DNA from: Budvicia aquatica DSM 5075 = ATCC 35567
GTDB lineage: Bacteria > Pseudomonadota > Gammaproteobacteria > Enterobacterales > Enterobacteriaceae
Assembly: GCF_000427805.1 (NCBI RefSeq)
Contig: NZ_ATYS01000039.1
Location: 1-51,059 of the forward strand
Direction of reading: 5' to 3'
Length of the DNA: 51,059 nt
Position 1 is the stretch's first letter; each line of letters begins with the position of its first letter. Below are positions 1 to 9,404 of the stretch, piece after piece. The notes under the pieces are model-generated. The model saw only the letters and a list, made by a program, of their open reading frames with translations. It ran no database searches and was not told where the DNA came from. Position numbers and translations under genes: made by a program.

Positions 1-25
1 AACGGGATAGTTGGTGTGTAATGAG

Positions 26-1352
26 ATGGCCCCCACCACCCTGTGAGCGGTATGCTGGCAGGGTGTTTCTTTATGGAGAAGACCATCATGCAAAATGTCA
101 CGCTTATTGGTATCGATCTCGGTAAACATTCTTTCCACATTCACTGCCAGGATAAGTCCGGTAAGATGCTTCTGCGCAAAAAATTCACGCGCACTAAGTT
201 AATGCAGTTTCTGGCAACATGTCCGTCCTCGGTTGTTGTTATGGAAGCCTGTGCCGGTGCACACTTTATGGCTCGCCGGATCGCTGATTTAGGCCATGAA
301 GCAAAGTTGATTTCTCCGCAGTTCGTCCGCCCTTTTGTTAAGAGCAACAAGAACGATTTTGTTGATGCAGAAGCCATCTGCGAAGCTGCGTCTCGTCCCA
401 CCATGCGATTTGTGCAACCACGAACCGAAGCTCAACAGGCCATGCGGGCGCTTCACCGAGTCAGGGAGTCGCTGGTCAGAGATAAAGTCAAAACGACAAA
501 TCAGATGCATGCTTTTTTGCTGGAATTTGGCATCAGTATGCCGATCGGAGCCGCAGTAATAAAACGACTTTCAACAGTCCTTGCAGAGAACGAACTTCCT
601 CCTTATCTGGCACAGTTGCTGATGCGCTTACATGCTCATTATCTTTACCTTGTCGAACAGATTATCGAGCTTGAGAGAGCACTGGAGCAGGAACTGAGTC
701 GTGATGAAACAGGACAACGTCTTCAGACAATACCGGGTGTTGGGCCGATAACCGCCAGCGTCTTATCATCGCAATTGGGTGACGGTAAACAATATGGCTG
801 TAGCCGGGCTCAACCGGCCTGGTACCCCGACAGTACAGTACGGGCGGCAAAAATACGCTTTTAGGGATAAGTAAACGCGGAGACAAAAATCTGCGACGGT
901 TACTTGTCCAGTGCGCCAGAGTCTTTATCCAGAGAATAGATTATCAGTCAGGAAAGCTGGCTGACTGGGTCAGGGCGCAGTTGGCAAGAAAACACTCCTG
1001 CGTAGTGTGTTGTGCGCTGGCCAACAAATTAGCCCGGATAGCGTGGGCAATCACAACGCGGCAGACCGTGTTCGAAAGGTAACGATGACGCCAGTCAGAC
1101 TGGCAGGTTAATCGTTAATTAAGCAGTTCCCAATCTGGTTTTGCGAAGACTGATTATTGATGACATGAACGGCCTATCGACCTGATGGAAACCTAACGTA
1201 AAAAATGGCTCTCTGAAGCCGTGTGTGTTTTTAGGATTATCAGGTGCGGAACTCATCGAGGCGCGGGCATCCATGCCCATAGTGACGCCGGATAGATTTA
1301 GGCAAGCCAACATTAATCAAAAAATCAGTGTTGCAAAAATGGTGGGGGCCAT
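26..1352 (+). mobile_element. IS110-family (IS1111-type) insertion sequence, inactivated
   Basis: The element is delimited by a 13-bp inverted repeat, atggcccccacca at 26-38 and its complement at 1340-1352, enclosing one IS110-type transposase gene. Such subterminal inverted repeats are typical of the IS1111 subgroup. About 255 bases (1083-1340) after the transposase are non-coding; in IS1111-type elements this end carries the target-guiding RNA (seekRNA/bridge RNA). That role is family knowledge and was not demonstrated here. The true tips may lie a few bases outside the repeats. The transposase is broken, so this copy should not move by itself. Confidence 0.75.
88..1082 (+). pseudogene. IS110-family transposase, frameshifted
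   Basis: This encodes a DEDD transposase of the IS110 family. The N-terminal part shows the RuvC-like fold motifs: IGIDLGKHSF near the start, the acidic VVVMEACAG segment and KNDFVDAEAI. The helix-hairpin-helix segment (IPGVGPITASVL) follows. The reading frame breaks around 795-815, apparently through a small deletion, and the original frame ends in a stop at 862-864. The C-terminal Transposase_20 domain, including the conserved Ser/Gly segment YSTGGK and the GDKNLRRLL motif, continues in another frame from about 816 to a stop at 1080-1082. The start at 88 is preferred; 43 and 73 are also in frame. Because the break separates the catalytic acidic residues from the catalytic serine, the product should be inactive. 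Confidence 0.85.
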
Positions 1353-1434
1353 AGATTTTTACGAACAGAAGTTAATGATTTCATAGATAGCGTCCACCTT
1401 ATTTGGTGTCCACCATCCTGACAGGAATTTCAGG

Positions 1435-1830
1435 TTCTACCAGACGGTGTTGGAAAGACGCTTACCTCGAAAACAAATATTACGCATGATTTCGCCAGAT
1501 AGGTCAGTACTTTCAGTCTCATGGACCTGCCCGCCAACAATTTTTCGGCTAAAAATATCCATGAATAAGTATAAGTAAAAAAAGACACCTTTTATTGCTG
1601 CTAGCAGATGAGTGATATCCCAACTTAACACCTAAATCGGCGACGTTGCGCAGGTCTCTCCGCTCCCCGGTGGCGCTGCTGGTTGGCGGCTTTAAGTACG
1701 CGATACAGGGTCGATTCTGATGCAATATATTGCCCACGCTCCGCCAATGTCGGCACTATCTGCCTTGGCGGCATATGATCGAATTCCGCTGAGTTCGCCT
1801 GTAATTACGATATTTTTACCGCTAAACCTT
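1435..1830 (-). pseudogene. IS3-family transposase OrfB remnant
   Basis: On the minus strand two out-of-frame segments belong to the integrase part of an IS3-family OrfB. The first (about 1830-1640) reads MPPRQIVPTLAERG, then SESTLYRVLKAANQQRHRG, the pre-catalytic helical region. The second (about 1631-1435) contains the WDITHL segment with the first catalytic Asp of the DDE triad and FMDIFSRKIVGG, the usual strand after it. The gene has at least one frameshift and lacks both the rest of the catalytic domain and the IS ends. It is a scar from an old insertion. I see nothing more in the bases between it and the IS1111-type element. Confidence 0.7.
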
Positions 1831-1934
1831 GCCATGATATGACCTCTCCGTTGTTTCAGCTAACGGTCCCAGTGGCTGGTCTGTTAGCCCAAACGGTACC
1901 TATACGGCAATAACTAGAACACATGTTAGACGAT

Positions 1935-2074
1935 ATGGACCGTATCAACTAGGGATCGTATTCGTCTGACTAAGGCGCTGAAGATACTTGAGGACTGTGG
2001 CCGCATCTCTATAAACAGACAGAAGAATACCAATGGAAGTACGACTCAAATGATACAGATACACCGGAATTGAT
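1935..2074 (+). pseudogene. C-terminal relic of an unidentified gene
   Basis: A plus-strand open frame ends in a stop at 2072-2074 and reads about 45 residues, including VSTRDRIRLTKALKILEDCG and ending QMIQIHRN. The composition (helix, then a short beta stretch to the C-terminus) resembles the wing end of a helix-turn-helix domain, as at the C-terminus of DUF3987/primase-like plasmid or island proteins. That resemblance is only an impression. No start or upstream body is present, so this is a leftover. The rest of 1831-2250 holds nothing that I recognise. Confidence 0.25.
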
Positions 2075-2250
2075 TTTTTTGCTTACTAACCGCCTGTCAC
2101 TAGTAGCAGGGATCTTATATCCCCAAAAAACAGCAAGACTCTTGATTAAAGACAAGTGAAATCACTTAAATTCATATAGATAGAGTAGTTTCAAATAAGT
2201 ATATTGCCGTGTTTTGAGTAACATCACATCCCATAAAAGCGTGCCAGCTG

Positions 2251-4122
2251 TTAAACAACGATTCCAAGATGTAATGGTTGCTCACCTCCAAGAGATGCCC
2301 TCATTAAGATCAGGAATTGGGACAAATTAGTTCTGAAATCAGAGTCATTATCCTCCGCCATGCCTGGAGCCAGAGAGCTTACTAATAAAGCCGGTGTGAC
2401 AGGGCTTGCCCCGTAAATACTATACCTCGAGTGATGAAAGTGCCGAGTCTCGCAAGATTCACTTGGATTTACAATCATCAGTCCAGAAGAAAAACTCTTT
2501 CCGGTATTTTTTTCATGTATGCCGTGAAGGTATTTCATTGTAAGTTCGGGGAGATAATGACTAAATGCTTTCTTACTGGTCGTATACTTCGCATCCAGAA
2601 TTAATTGCCTTTGTTCACCCGTGGGGGTTGAAATACAAACAATCATATCCGGTGATCGATTAGCATAAGGCCCGCACTGCCCCCTAGGCTTCAGGTCACC
2701 ATTCACAGAGTTGATAGTCCATCCTTCAGAGTTTATCAGGGCCGCATCAAAAGAGCTCGTGTGATCATGAGTCCAAGCTTTCATCTCATAGATAAGTCGT
2801 ACAGTATAACCACCCCAGTCATACTCGAAATTATTCCGTTCTACTATAGGGACATTCATCAATTCAAACTTCATACCCAATAACCGCGCATTGTCAAAGT
2901 GATACTTAATCAAAAACAGCAGGTAGTATTCAAAAAGCTTGGGAATACTTTGAATCGAAAAAAGCTCCTCCTGTATGCTCCAATCAGGTGCGCCGAATCT
3001 ATGCCAAGCTATTATTTTGTGAAATACTTTCTGATAATGAAGATTATATCTAGCTTTTCTTGTAAATTGCGGAGTGCCAATCACAGTCTTGGACACAGGA
3101 ACTCGCTCATCGAAGGTTCGTTTTAAACGCTGTAGGTTGACAATCAACTCTTTACATCGTGCAACTTTATTTTTATTGACCACCTTCGCGAACTTACTTA
3201 GTTGTGCGAAAAATGAAATATACCCAGATATATCCGATTGCACGCGAATCTTTGAAGAGGGATACTCTTCAAGCCCCCTAAGGATCTCTGAAGCGGCGCG
3301 CATAAGGGATATTATAAAACCATGGATAACTTGATTTTCATAAATATTCAAATCTTCTTTTAGATGATTTTCTAATATTTTTTCTGAAGAATAATACGTG
3401 CCATCTAGTTCCAGTATCGCCCGCTCTTGATCATCAACTGGATAGATATTATCAGAATTTTCTGCTATCCAGGCTAGGGTGGTGTCGTCTGTTACAGAAT
3501 TTTCGGATACTACAACAATTTTAGTCACGGGTGTAAGTTTTGCAATTGGTCTGGAATAGATATTTGGAATCTCGGTCATTAGCAGAAAAACATTTCGTTC
3601 GAGTTGCTCGATCAAAAAGCTAACCGATCTTTCCCCTTCTTTGAATCCTGCATTTATACGAGTTACTCGAAAAAATGCTGCTAGAGCATCGTTATCATGA
3701 AACGCTAAAAAATCGAGCATTTTTTCAGCTCGTTCAGCATTCAATTTTTTGGCAAGTACTTCAACTGGAGAATATTGCTCGATTATAACTCTTTCACCTA
3801 CCCCATCAATTCTCGTTGCTATCGAGAGCTCCGCCATACCGTAGTAGTTATGAAAGAAGCACTCGTATGTTGATTGATAAATGGGTTTTGGCTTCCATTC
3901 ATAAATCCATAAACCGTCACATTCTTTAATGCCAGTCACGCCTACTTCATTTTCATGAAGACACAAAAAAACATCATCCAACGGAGCGGCCACTTCCAGC
4001 CTAAACTCTAGAGCCTCGTCCTCCAGAAAAAAAATCTGATTAGAGGACTGAAGACCAAAGGAAGTCAACTCGATCTCTAGACCACGCCTCTTGCCGCTTA
4101 TTATCTTCGCAGTAAGCCTCAT
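2251..4122 (-). CDS. McrC-like nuclease, DUF2357 plus PD-(D/E)XK
   Basis: The 623-residue protein is probably the nuclease subunit of a McrBC-like (type IV) restriction system. The N-terminal half matches the style of DUF2357, the domain that precedes the nuclease in many McrC relatives. The C-terminal third is a PD-(D/E)XK nuclease of the PDDEXK_7 (DUF524) kind: a helix with LFEYYLLFLI (E398), a core strand with SPDMIVCI (D492) and the catalytic ILDAKY (D510, K512). The complete triad suggests an active enzyme. It starts 9 bases after the stop of the McrB-like gene, so the two are one operon with the NTPase first, the usual mcrB-mcrC order. Whether it cuts DNA or RNA, and what it recognises, cannot be read from the sequence. 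Confidence 0.8.
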   Translation of the reverse strand: MRLTAKIISGKRRGLEIELTSFGLQSSNQIFFLEDEALEFRLEVAAPLDDVFLCLHENEVGVTGIKECDGLWIYEWKPKPIYQSTYECFFHNYYGMAELSIATRIDGVGERVIIEQYSPVEVLAKKLNAERAEKMLDFLAFHDNDALAAFFRVTRINAGFKEGERSVSFLIEQLERNVFLLMTEIPNIYSRPIAKLTPVTKIVVVSENSVTDDTTLAWIAENSDNIYPVDDQERAILELDGTYYSSEKILENHLKEDLNIYENQVIHGFIISLMRAASEILRGLEEYPSSKIRVQSDISGYISFFAQLSKFAKVVNKNKVARCKELIVNLQRLKRTFDERVPVSKTVIGTPQFTRKARYNLHYQKVFHKIIAWHRFGAPDWSIQEELFSIQSIPKLFEYYLLFLIKYHFDNARLLGMKFELMNVPIVERNNFEYDWGGYTVRLIYEMKAWTHDHTSSFDAALINSEGWTINSVNGDLKPRGQCGPYANRSPDMIVCISTPTGEQRQLILDAKYTTSKKAFSHYLPELTMKYLHGIHEKNTGKSFSSGLMIVNPSESCETRHFHHSRYSIYGASPVTPALLVSSLAPGMAEDNDSDFRTNLSQFLILMRASLGGEQPLHLGIVV

Positions 4123-4131
4123 GCATGCACC

Positions 4132-6672
4132 TTAGAAGTAGGAATAAGTATCAGCATAACTATCTCCTTCCTCGATGATAGCCTTCAGAGCTCTTCTCGA
4201 CATGTTTAAGTCGAGGTCTGTTAATTTTTGCTCAAGCTTGACTAGTCGCTCCCTGAAGCCTGCCCCATAACCCTCAATCGCGGGAAGAATATGTTGAGCA
4301 ATAGCGTAGTCAAGAGGCCGATTTCTCATCCCGCCTACTTCATTAGCTACGAAGCAATAACGTCGTATTGCGTTTATCTTACGCTTACTAATATGGATTG
4401 AGCTCGTCTTAGATACCGGCGCAGACAAAATTGCGAGTACTTGCTCAAGGACGGCTTGTTCATCAGGGAGAAAGTCAGCCTCTCCAGAAGATATATTGAA
4501 GGCAAGATTAACTTGAGCAATGGGAATTGCTCCATTAAAGCCACAATCGCCTACAAAATCAGATACATCCTCTATGCTAACATCTTCGCTCAATGTAATT
4601 ATTGGCGCGCGGTCAATTAAGCGCGGTGACAGTTTTTCGGTTGTGGCGTCATTATTTATAGTTGCAATAAATCGTACCTGAGGTCCAACCTCCAGAAAAC
4701 GTTGCCCTATATCAGGAATCCCAAGGTCAATACGACGTTTAGCCCCCTCGGTATCACACATGCCTAGGAAATCAGACCAATAATGCTCTACACTCGATAA
4801 ATTCGCCTCATCGAGAAGCACCAGTTTTAGAAAATTATCAGAGCTATCTTTATTTCTTAGAAATTGGTACAACCCACTTCTGGACGGTTGATAAACGTCT
4901 TTCAGAGAATTATAGAAGCCCAAAATATCTCTACCAGCTACCCATCCACGGCCTACAGCTACATTTAAGAAATTTGCGGCACCTTCTCCTTCACCACCAT
5001 CAATATGCAAAGCATTAGCCAATCTAATCGCCGTTGATGTTTTACCTGTACCTGGTGGGCCGGATAATATGGTAAGGAATGACTGTGTAGTGCTAATTAC
5101 CAGATTTACCATCTCATCGTATGTGAATTGGCGCCCCTCTTCGGAGTGAAAGGCATCAAGCAAGCTATGAATATATTCTGCCCTGTTCGACTTTGTTAAC
5201 TCCACCTCAGAGACTTTCAACTGGGAAGCCTTTACATCCATTTTTGTCTCATAATCCGGCTTACCATTTAACATTTGGATTAAAGTTTTTAGCTCAGTCA
5301 GCTTTTCCCCTAATTGGGGTGACGCAATTAAAGTTCTTTGCCTTTCCAATGTCCTATCTAAATCAATTATTTCCTTTTGTTTTTCTTGATTAGTACGTTG
5401 CTGAAACGTGATCTCTTCTTTCAAACGAACAACATTTTCAATGTCTTGATTTTTTTCTAATATTTCTTCCAAAAGATTCTGGTTTTTCTTTATTTTCTGC
5501 TCAAGTTCTGTATTCTGATTGGCCAGTAATGCTTGCTTCTCAAGCAAACTTTGATGTGCTTGCTCTGCTGACTGTTCTTGTATTCTCTTTACTTCAAGAC
5601 TCGCGTCAACTCGAGCACGCTCCACACCTTGTTCTATTTCCTCTAACTCTTTTTTACGAGTTTCAGCCACCCGAGAAATGTCATTAATTTCCCGCTGAAT
5701 CTGCTCTTTCTTTGCATTCGTTTGAGCATCAATCTCTTCTATTTTTTCTTTTATCAGTAAGTCTTTATTTTGTAAAAAGTAACCGTCCAGATACTTCCTT
5801 CCTTCGACATTATCCTGAAGAAAGTCCTCGATTATAGCCTTGCCGTACCCTTCATCATCAAGAAATTCAGCTAATACCTTCTCTAATCTTTTGAGACGTT
5901 CATCATTATCCATGGCCTTACTTTTTTTCTTGAAGGCATCAATTATTTGCGTTAATTTATTGGCTTCATTCTTGCCTAAAGTGCTACTCCCCTTGCCAAA
6001 CCCAAACTTTGCATAATATTTTATTAGTCTTGAGGCGGAAATATAATCAACCTTTTCAAATGAGGCTCTCTCTATTTTTTTCAGGGATGTGATAAATGTA
6101 CGTAGAACACCTCTGACCTCGAAACGTAGAAGTTCCCCACTATCTTCTAATAAACTTTTATCGAACTTGGCAATATGATCCGTGGGAAGATTTAACGGAG
6201 TCAAAACTGTCGAGATCGTCAGAAACCAGTCGTCGTCGTCTTTGGTCGCATTAAACGGACCGCTAACTGCGCCCGAATCCTCGATAAAAAATGAAATGTT
6301 TTTAGGTAGGTCGTATCCCAAACTGACTTTACCGGTATCAATATCAGGCATAGGCATTTTTATCACTGGGATTAGTGCATTGTGTTCAAGTCTTTCAGCC
6401 CATTCTCCTTTTGAGTAATATTTTTGCTTCCTCTTATTTTCCTGCCACTCATTGTCAGTCACATGCCACTCTGTAATTATGAATAGCTCATCATCTTTAA
6501 AGACCTCATCTATTTTTCGGTACTCTTTAGATATAAAAATTCCAGAATTAGGGAAGTCTGTAATATTTACGCTTTTAAAACTACCGTCCTCATGCTCCAT
6601 TGCAACTGGTATTACATTTCCGAAATCTGGATTAAAGTTCGTCGAATCTTTTACTACAATCAATCGTCCCAT
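4132..6672 (-). CDS. McrB-like AAA+ NTPase with long coiled coil
   Basis: The 846-residue protein has an unrecognised N-terminal region (1-300), a long charged coiled coil (about 305-450, Glu/Lys/Gln rich with heptads) and a C-terminal AAA+ domain. Walker A is GPPGTGKTS (538-546), Walker B LVLLDEANL (617-625), and the sensor region FIATINNDATTEKLSPRLID (668-687) sits where McrB GTPases carry the MNxxDRS signature, here an N-N-D. In McrBC systems this subunit forms a ring that translocates and activates the McrC nuclease, which here is the next gene. The coiled-coil architecture resembles the McrBC relatives named CoCoNuTs; that assignment is from memory. An AGGA ribosome site lies about 8 bases before the ATG. 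The operon is flanked by IS scars on both sides, which fits acquisition as a defence cassette. Confidence 0.8.
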   Translation of the reverse strand: MGRLIVVKDSTNFNPDFGNVIPVAMEHEDGSFKSVNITDFPNSGIFISKEYRKIDEVFKDDELFIITEWHVTDNEWQENKRKQKYYSKGEWAERLEHNALIPVIKMPMPDIDTGKVSLGYDLPKNISFFIEDSGAVSGPFNATKDDDDWFLTISTVLTPLNLPTDHIAKFDKSLLEDSGELLRFEVRGVLRTFITSLKKIERASFEKVDYISASRLIKYYAKFGFGKGSSTLGKNEANKLTQIIDAFKKKSKAMDNDERLKRLEKVLAEFLDDEGYGKAIIEDFLQDNVEGRKYLDGYFLQNKDLLIKEKIEEIDAQTNAKKEQIQREINDISRVAETRKKELEEIEQGVERARVDASLEVKRIQEQSAEQAHQSLLEKQALLANQNTELEQKIKKNQNLLEEILEKNQDIENVVRLKEEITFQQRTNQEKQKEIIDLDRTLERQRTLIASPQLGEKLTELKTLIQMLNGKPDYETKMDVKASQLKVSEVELTKSNRAEYIHSLLDAFHSEEGRQFTYDEMVNLVISTTQSFLTILSGPPGTGKTSTAIRLANALHIDGGEGEGAANFLNVAVGRGWVAGRDILGFYNSLKDVYQPSRSGLYQFLRNKDSSDNFLKLVLLDEANLSSVEHYWSDFLGMCDTEGAKRRIDLGIPDIGQRFLEVGPQVRFIATINNDATTEKLSPRLIDRAPIITLSEDVSIEDVSDFVGDCGFNGAIPIAQVNLAFNISSGEADFLPDEQAVLEQVLAILSAPVSKTSSIHISKRKINAIRRYCFVANEVGGMRNRPLDYAIAQHILPAIEGYGAGFRERLVKLEQKLTDLDLNMSRRALKAIIEEGDSYADTYSYF

Positions 6673-6824
6673 GTGACATCCTTTATACTTTTTCTGAAAA
6701 TCAGGGCTGAGTGTTATGCGATGGTATTTTGCTGCAACGAATCTAGCTTCTTATGGCACTTTTTCCAAGCTGAATTTTTGCCCTTGGGGAGGAGGGGGCC
6801 GCCGAGTGATTTCTCCGGTCCACT

Positions 6825-6990
6825 GCTTTGTTAAATAAATCGAACTTTTAGGTGATTGGCGGATCTGATCGCTACATTCGTTTCAACATCAAGCCCCATG
6901 GCAAAGCAAAAGTTTAAAATCACCAACTGGCCCACATACAACAAAACACTCAGGCAACGCAACTCTCTGAGCTGCATTCGTTAAGAGTGT
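6825..6990 (+). mobile_element. IS5-family (IS903-like) left-end remnant
   Basis: The sequence gctttgttaaataaatcg from 6825 matches the IS903-type terminal inverted repeat, and an ATG at 6898 opens the transposase N-terminus MAKQKFKITNWPTYNK. Similarity to the second copy at 27048 fades after about 6990. The frame then continues to a stop at 7108-7110 with basic, unrecognised residues. Nothing of the catalytic core or the right end remains. It lies between the McrBC-like operon and the effector operon in the same orientation as the second copy. The remaining bases of 6673-7331 contain an AT-rich spacer (7120-7320) that presumably carries the promoter of the PAAR operon, but I cannot pick a clear -35/-10 pair. 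Confidence 0.7.
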
Positions 6991-7331
6991 GTGGTGAGCG
7001 TCGAGGTAAAAGGCGGGAAGAATCCCGTCAGATGTGCAGAAAAGAGGCGAATGAAGCTTTCTTTACCAACGATGTCTGGAGATTTACGGGGCCAGTCTAG
7101 GCAGATATCAGTTCCCTTCAAAAAAATAAAATTTAAAAAACTTTAAAATACATTTAGTTAAGGTGTTTAGTGTAAGAATTACTAGGTAGACAGTGATACA
7201 TTTATTTGTTTATATACATGGTTATTATGATTTTGATTTTAAAAACAAAAAAATAATAATTATTTTTACTATTAATAACAATGACCTGAAGTATTTAAAT
7301 TACGTACATGAACTGATAAGGAATATCTTCA

Positions 7332-7607
7332 ATGCGAATGATGGTGCAGGGAAAGAAAATAATTGTTAAAGGTGATACTTCAACAACGGGAGGTACGGTA
7401 CTCACGGGTTCTGCTGACTCCAGTTATGACGGTAAAGCTATAGCCCTTGTTGGCGATAAGGTGCTATGTGCAGCTTGTAAAGTTACCGGGGTTATTGCTG
7501 AAGGCTCGCCGGATATGACGATTAGAGGTATTCCTGTTGCCTTAGAAGGGCACATTGTTACCTGCGCGTGTCCTTCTGGCTCTCATCGGCTAGTCGCCAA
7601 AGGATAA
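7332..7607 (+). CDS. PAAR-domain spike tip protein
   Basis: This small 91-residue protein has the layout of a stand-alone PAAR domain: repeated Gly-rich beta segments, VKGDTSTTGGTVLTGS, IALVGDKVLCAAC, then GSPDMTIRGIPVALEGHIVT and a closing CACPSGSH. PAAR proteins cap the VgrG trimer and sharpen the T6SS spike. Cysteines and histidines near the C-terminus are the expected metal ligands that hold the tip. It opens the effector operon and is followed 24 bases later by the second tssF, then vgrG. An aagga ribosome site precedes the ATG at 7332 (a second in-frame ATG lies 6 bases on). It carries no toxin extension, so its cargo must be the Rhs protein further down. Confidence 0.85.
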   Translation: MRMMVQGKKIIVKGDTSTTGGTVLTGSADSSYDGKAIALVGDKVLCAACKVTGVIAEGSPDMTIRGIPVALEGHIVTCACPSGSHRLVAKG

Positions 7608-7631
7608 AACTCTTTAAGGAGTTGTCATTAG

Positions 7632-9395
7632 ATGGAATTAAAAGAGCTATATCGAGATGAGTTGTCCCATCTGAAGCTTTTGGCTCAGGACTTCGTTGAG
7701 GAATATCCCGATTTAGAAAGTTTTTTGTCCTCTTCTGCGGCAGATCCCGATGTTGAGCGTTTGCTAGAAGGCTCGGCATTTTTAACGGCTCGTCTGCGCA
7801 AAAAAATAGAAGATGGTTTTCCTGAGATAACTCATGGTTTGTTGGAAGAGGTTTGGCCAACGCCGTTAAGACCTATTCCAGCAACGACGATCGTCGAATT
7901 CTTTCCTGATGACAATGGTGAAATGCTCGTTGTTCCTAAAGGGACTCATATCAAGGGTATTGTAGATTCTAAGCCTGATGAGTATCTGTTTAAGGTACAA
8001 CGAGAGGTTGAGGTTTTACCGCTGGAACTTGTTGATAGAAAAATGGCACACAGTAATGATGGTTCCCAAATTACACTGACATTCAGATGGAACGGAAAGT
8101 CTGATGAGCATGAGTGGCAACCATCATCTTTTACCTTATTCTTGGGTAAAAATCATGCAACGGCAGGTTTACTTCAGCTCTGGTTGAGTCATTACCTTAA
8201 GGATGTAAAAATCCAGAGTAATGATCAAACTTATACCGCTCCATTAGACTCTGTTGCGCTGATGAAGCCAGATGCAGATACGCTGGCATTACCAATAGAA
8301 ATAAAACAGTATTGGCGCTTACAGTTATTGCAGGAATATTTTTACACGCCCCACGTAAATGATTTTGTTCATCTCGATTTGAGCAAGGCTATTCGAAAGC
8401 TGCCGTTAAATGACGAGGGCGTATTTCAGGTTACCTTCAATTTTAATCGTATTTTTCCGTTTGAATACGCCATTGATGAACAAGTATTCAAACTACATTG
8501 TGTCCCTGCGATTAATCTGTTTAATGAGCTGAGTTCTTCAATTCAGTTCGTTACAGGTAAACAATCCCATACTCGATATCCGCTTAATCCAGCAAATAGA
8601 GATCATCGTATTTTTCAAATACTGTCGATGTACTCTCCGGCTGATGCTTCAGATAATAACCGTGGCATGATTCAAGAATATCGGGCGATAACCAATTTTG
8701 TGCCAACCCGTTTTACCCAAGAACACGATGCCTATTTTTATAAGTTAGAGCTTGAAAATGATGTGCGCGAGAGCCCAGTTCATCGGGTATCGTTTTTTGA
8801 TCATGAGGGAAAATCGGTTGAGATTACCGATCGTAATTACTTTATTTGTGAGCTTGAATGTGATGATGGTGAGCGGGTTATGTGCCTTAACGAGGGAGAT
8901 ATCTGTGAGCCCACCAGTGAAGTTCCCAGTGGTTTAAGTTTTCGCAATATTACCACGCTAACTAAACCACAGGCGCCGTTGCCAAGCAGCCATCGTCACT
9001 GGCCTCTGATTTCGCATCTTTCCCTTAGCCCGATGTTTTTAAATGATAAGAAGGCCATTCAACAGGTCATTCTTGATTTTGATATTCATATGGATGCAAA
9101 CCGCCCCGCTAACGATAAGCATCGGCGCTATTTGGCTGGCATTGAACAGGTATCGAGCATGCCGATAGACAGGCTTTTTAATGGATTACCGGTGCGAGGA
9201 TTAAAAATGAAGCTACACCTGAATCCTGATTTCTACCCTGACCTTGGCGAGGCTTATCGGTTTGGCTCTTTATTGACTCAGTTCTTTGCTTATTGCATTA
9301 CTGATAACAGTTTTTTATTCACCGATATTTTTAATACCCAAACTAACGAATGCTGGACCTTGCCGCAGATTACTGGAACCCGGGGTCAAATTTAA
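7632..9395 (+). CDS. tssF: TssF paralogue in the effector operon
   Basis: The 587-residue protein belongs to the TssF/VasA/ImpG family, the T6SS baseplate wedge subunit that works with TssG, TssK and TssE. The signature DPDVERLLEGSAFLTARL near residues 37-54 and the LRPIPATTIVEF segment match the TssF in the structural cluster at 43805-45571, which reads DPDVERLLDGLAFLTGTL and LRPTPSMTIL at the same positions. The two are clearly divergent, so this is not a recent copy. Its place between PAAR and VgrG is unusual. It may be an alternative baseplate subunit matched to this VgrG, or a relic of another T6SS. An AAGGAG ribosome site (7616-7621) sits before the ATG. Confidence 0.85.
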   Translation: MELKELYRDELSHLKLLAQDFVEEYPDLESFLSSSAADPDVERLLEGSAFLTARLRKKIEDGFPEITHGLLEEVWPTPLRPIPATTIVEFFPDDNGEMLVVPKGTHIKGIVDSKPDEYLFKVQREVEVLPLELVDRKMAHSNDGSQITLTFRWNGKSDEHEWQPSSFTLFLGKNHATAGLLQLWLSHYLKDVKIQSNDQTYTAPLDSVALMKPDADTLALPIEIKQYWRLQLLQEYFYTPHVNDFVHLDLSKAIRKLPLNDEGVFQVTFNFNRIFPFEYAIDEQVFKLHCVPAINLFNELSSSIQFVTGKQSHTRYPLNPANRDHRIFQILSMYSPADASDNNRGMIQEYRAITNFVPTRFTQEHDAYFYKLELENDVRESPVHRVSFFDHEGKSVEITDRNYFICELECDDGERVMCLNEGDICEPTSEVPSGLSFRNITTLTKPQAPLPSSHRHWPLISHLSLSPMFLNDKKAIQQVILDFDIHMDANRPANDKHRRYLAGIEQVSSMPIDRLFNGLPVRGLKMKLHLNPDFYPDLGEAYRFGSLLTQFFAYCITDNSFLFTDIFNTQTNECWTLPQITGTRGQI

Positions 9396-9404
9396 GGAGT
9401 AAAT

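Noticed and set aside
1119..1313. Minus-strand ORF of 64 residues in the right end of the IS1111-type element
   Set aside because: It lies in the non-coding end expected to hold the guide RNA, has no family resemblance and no ribosome site.
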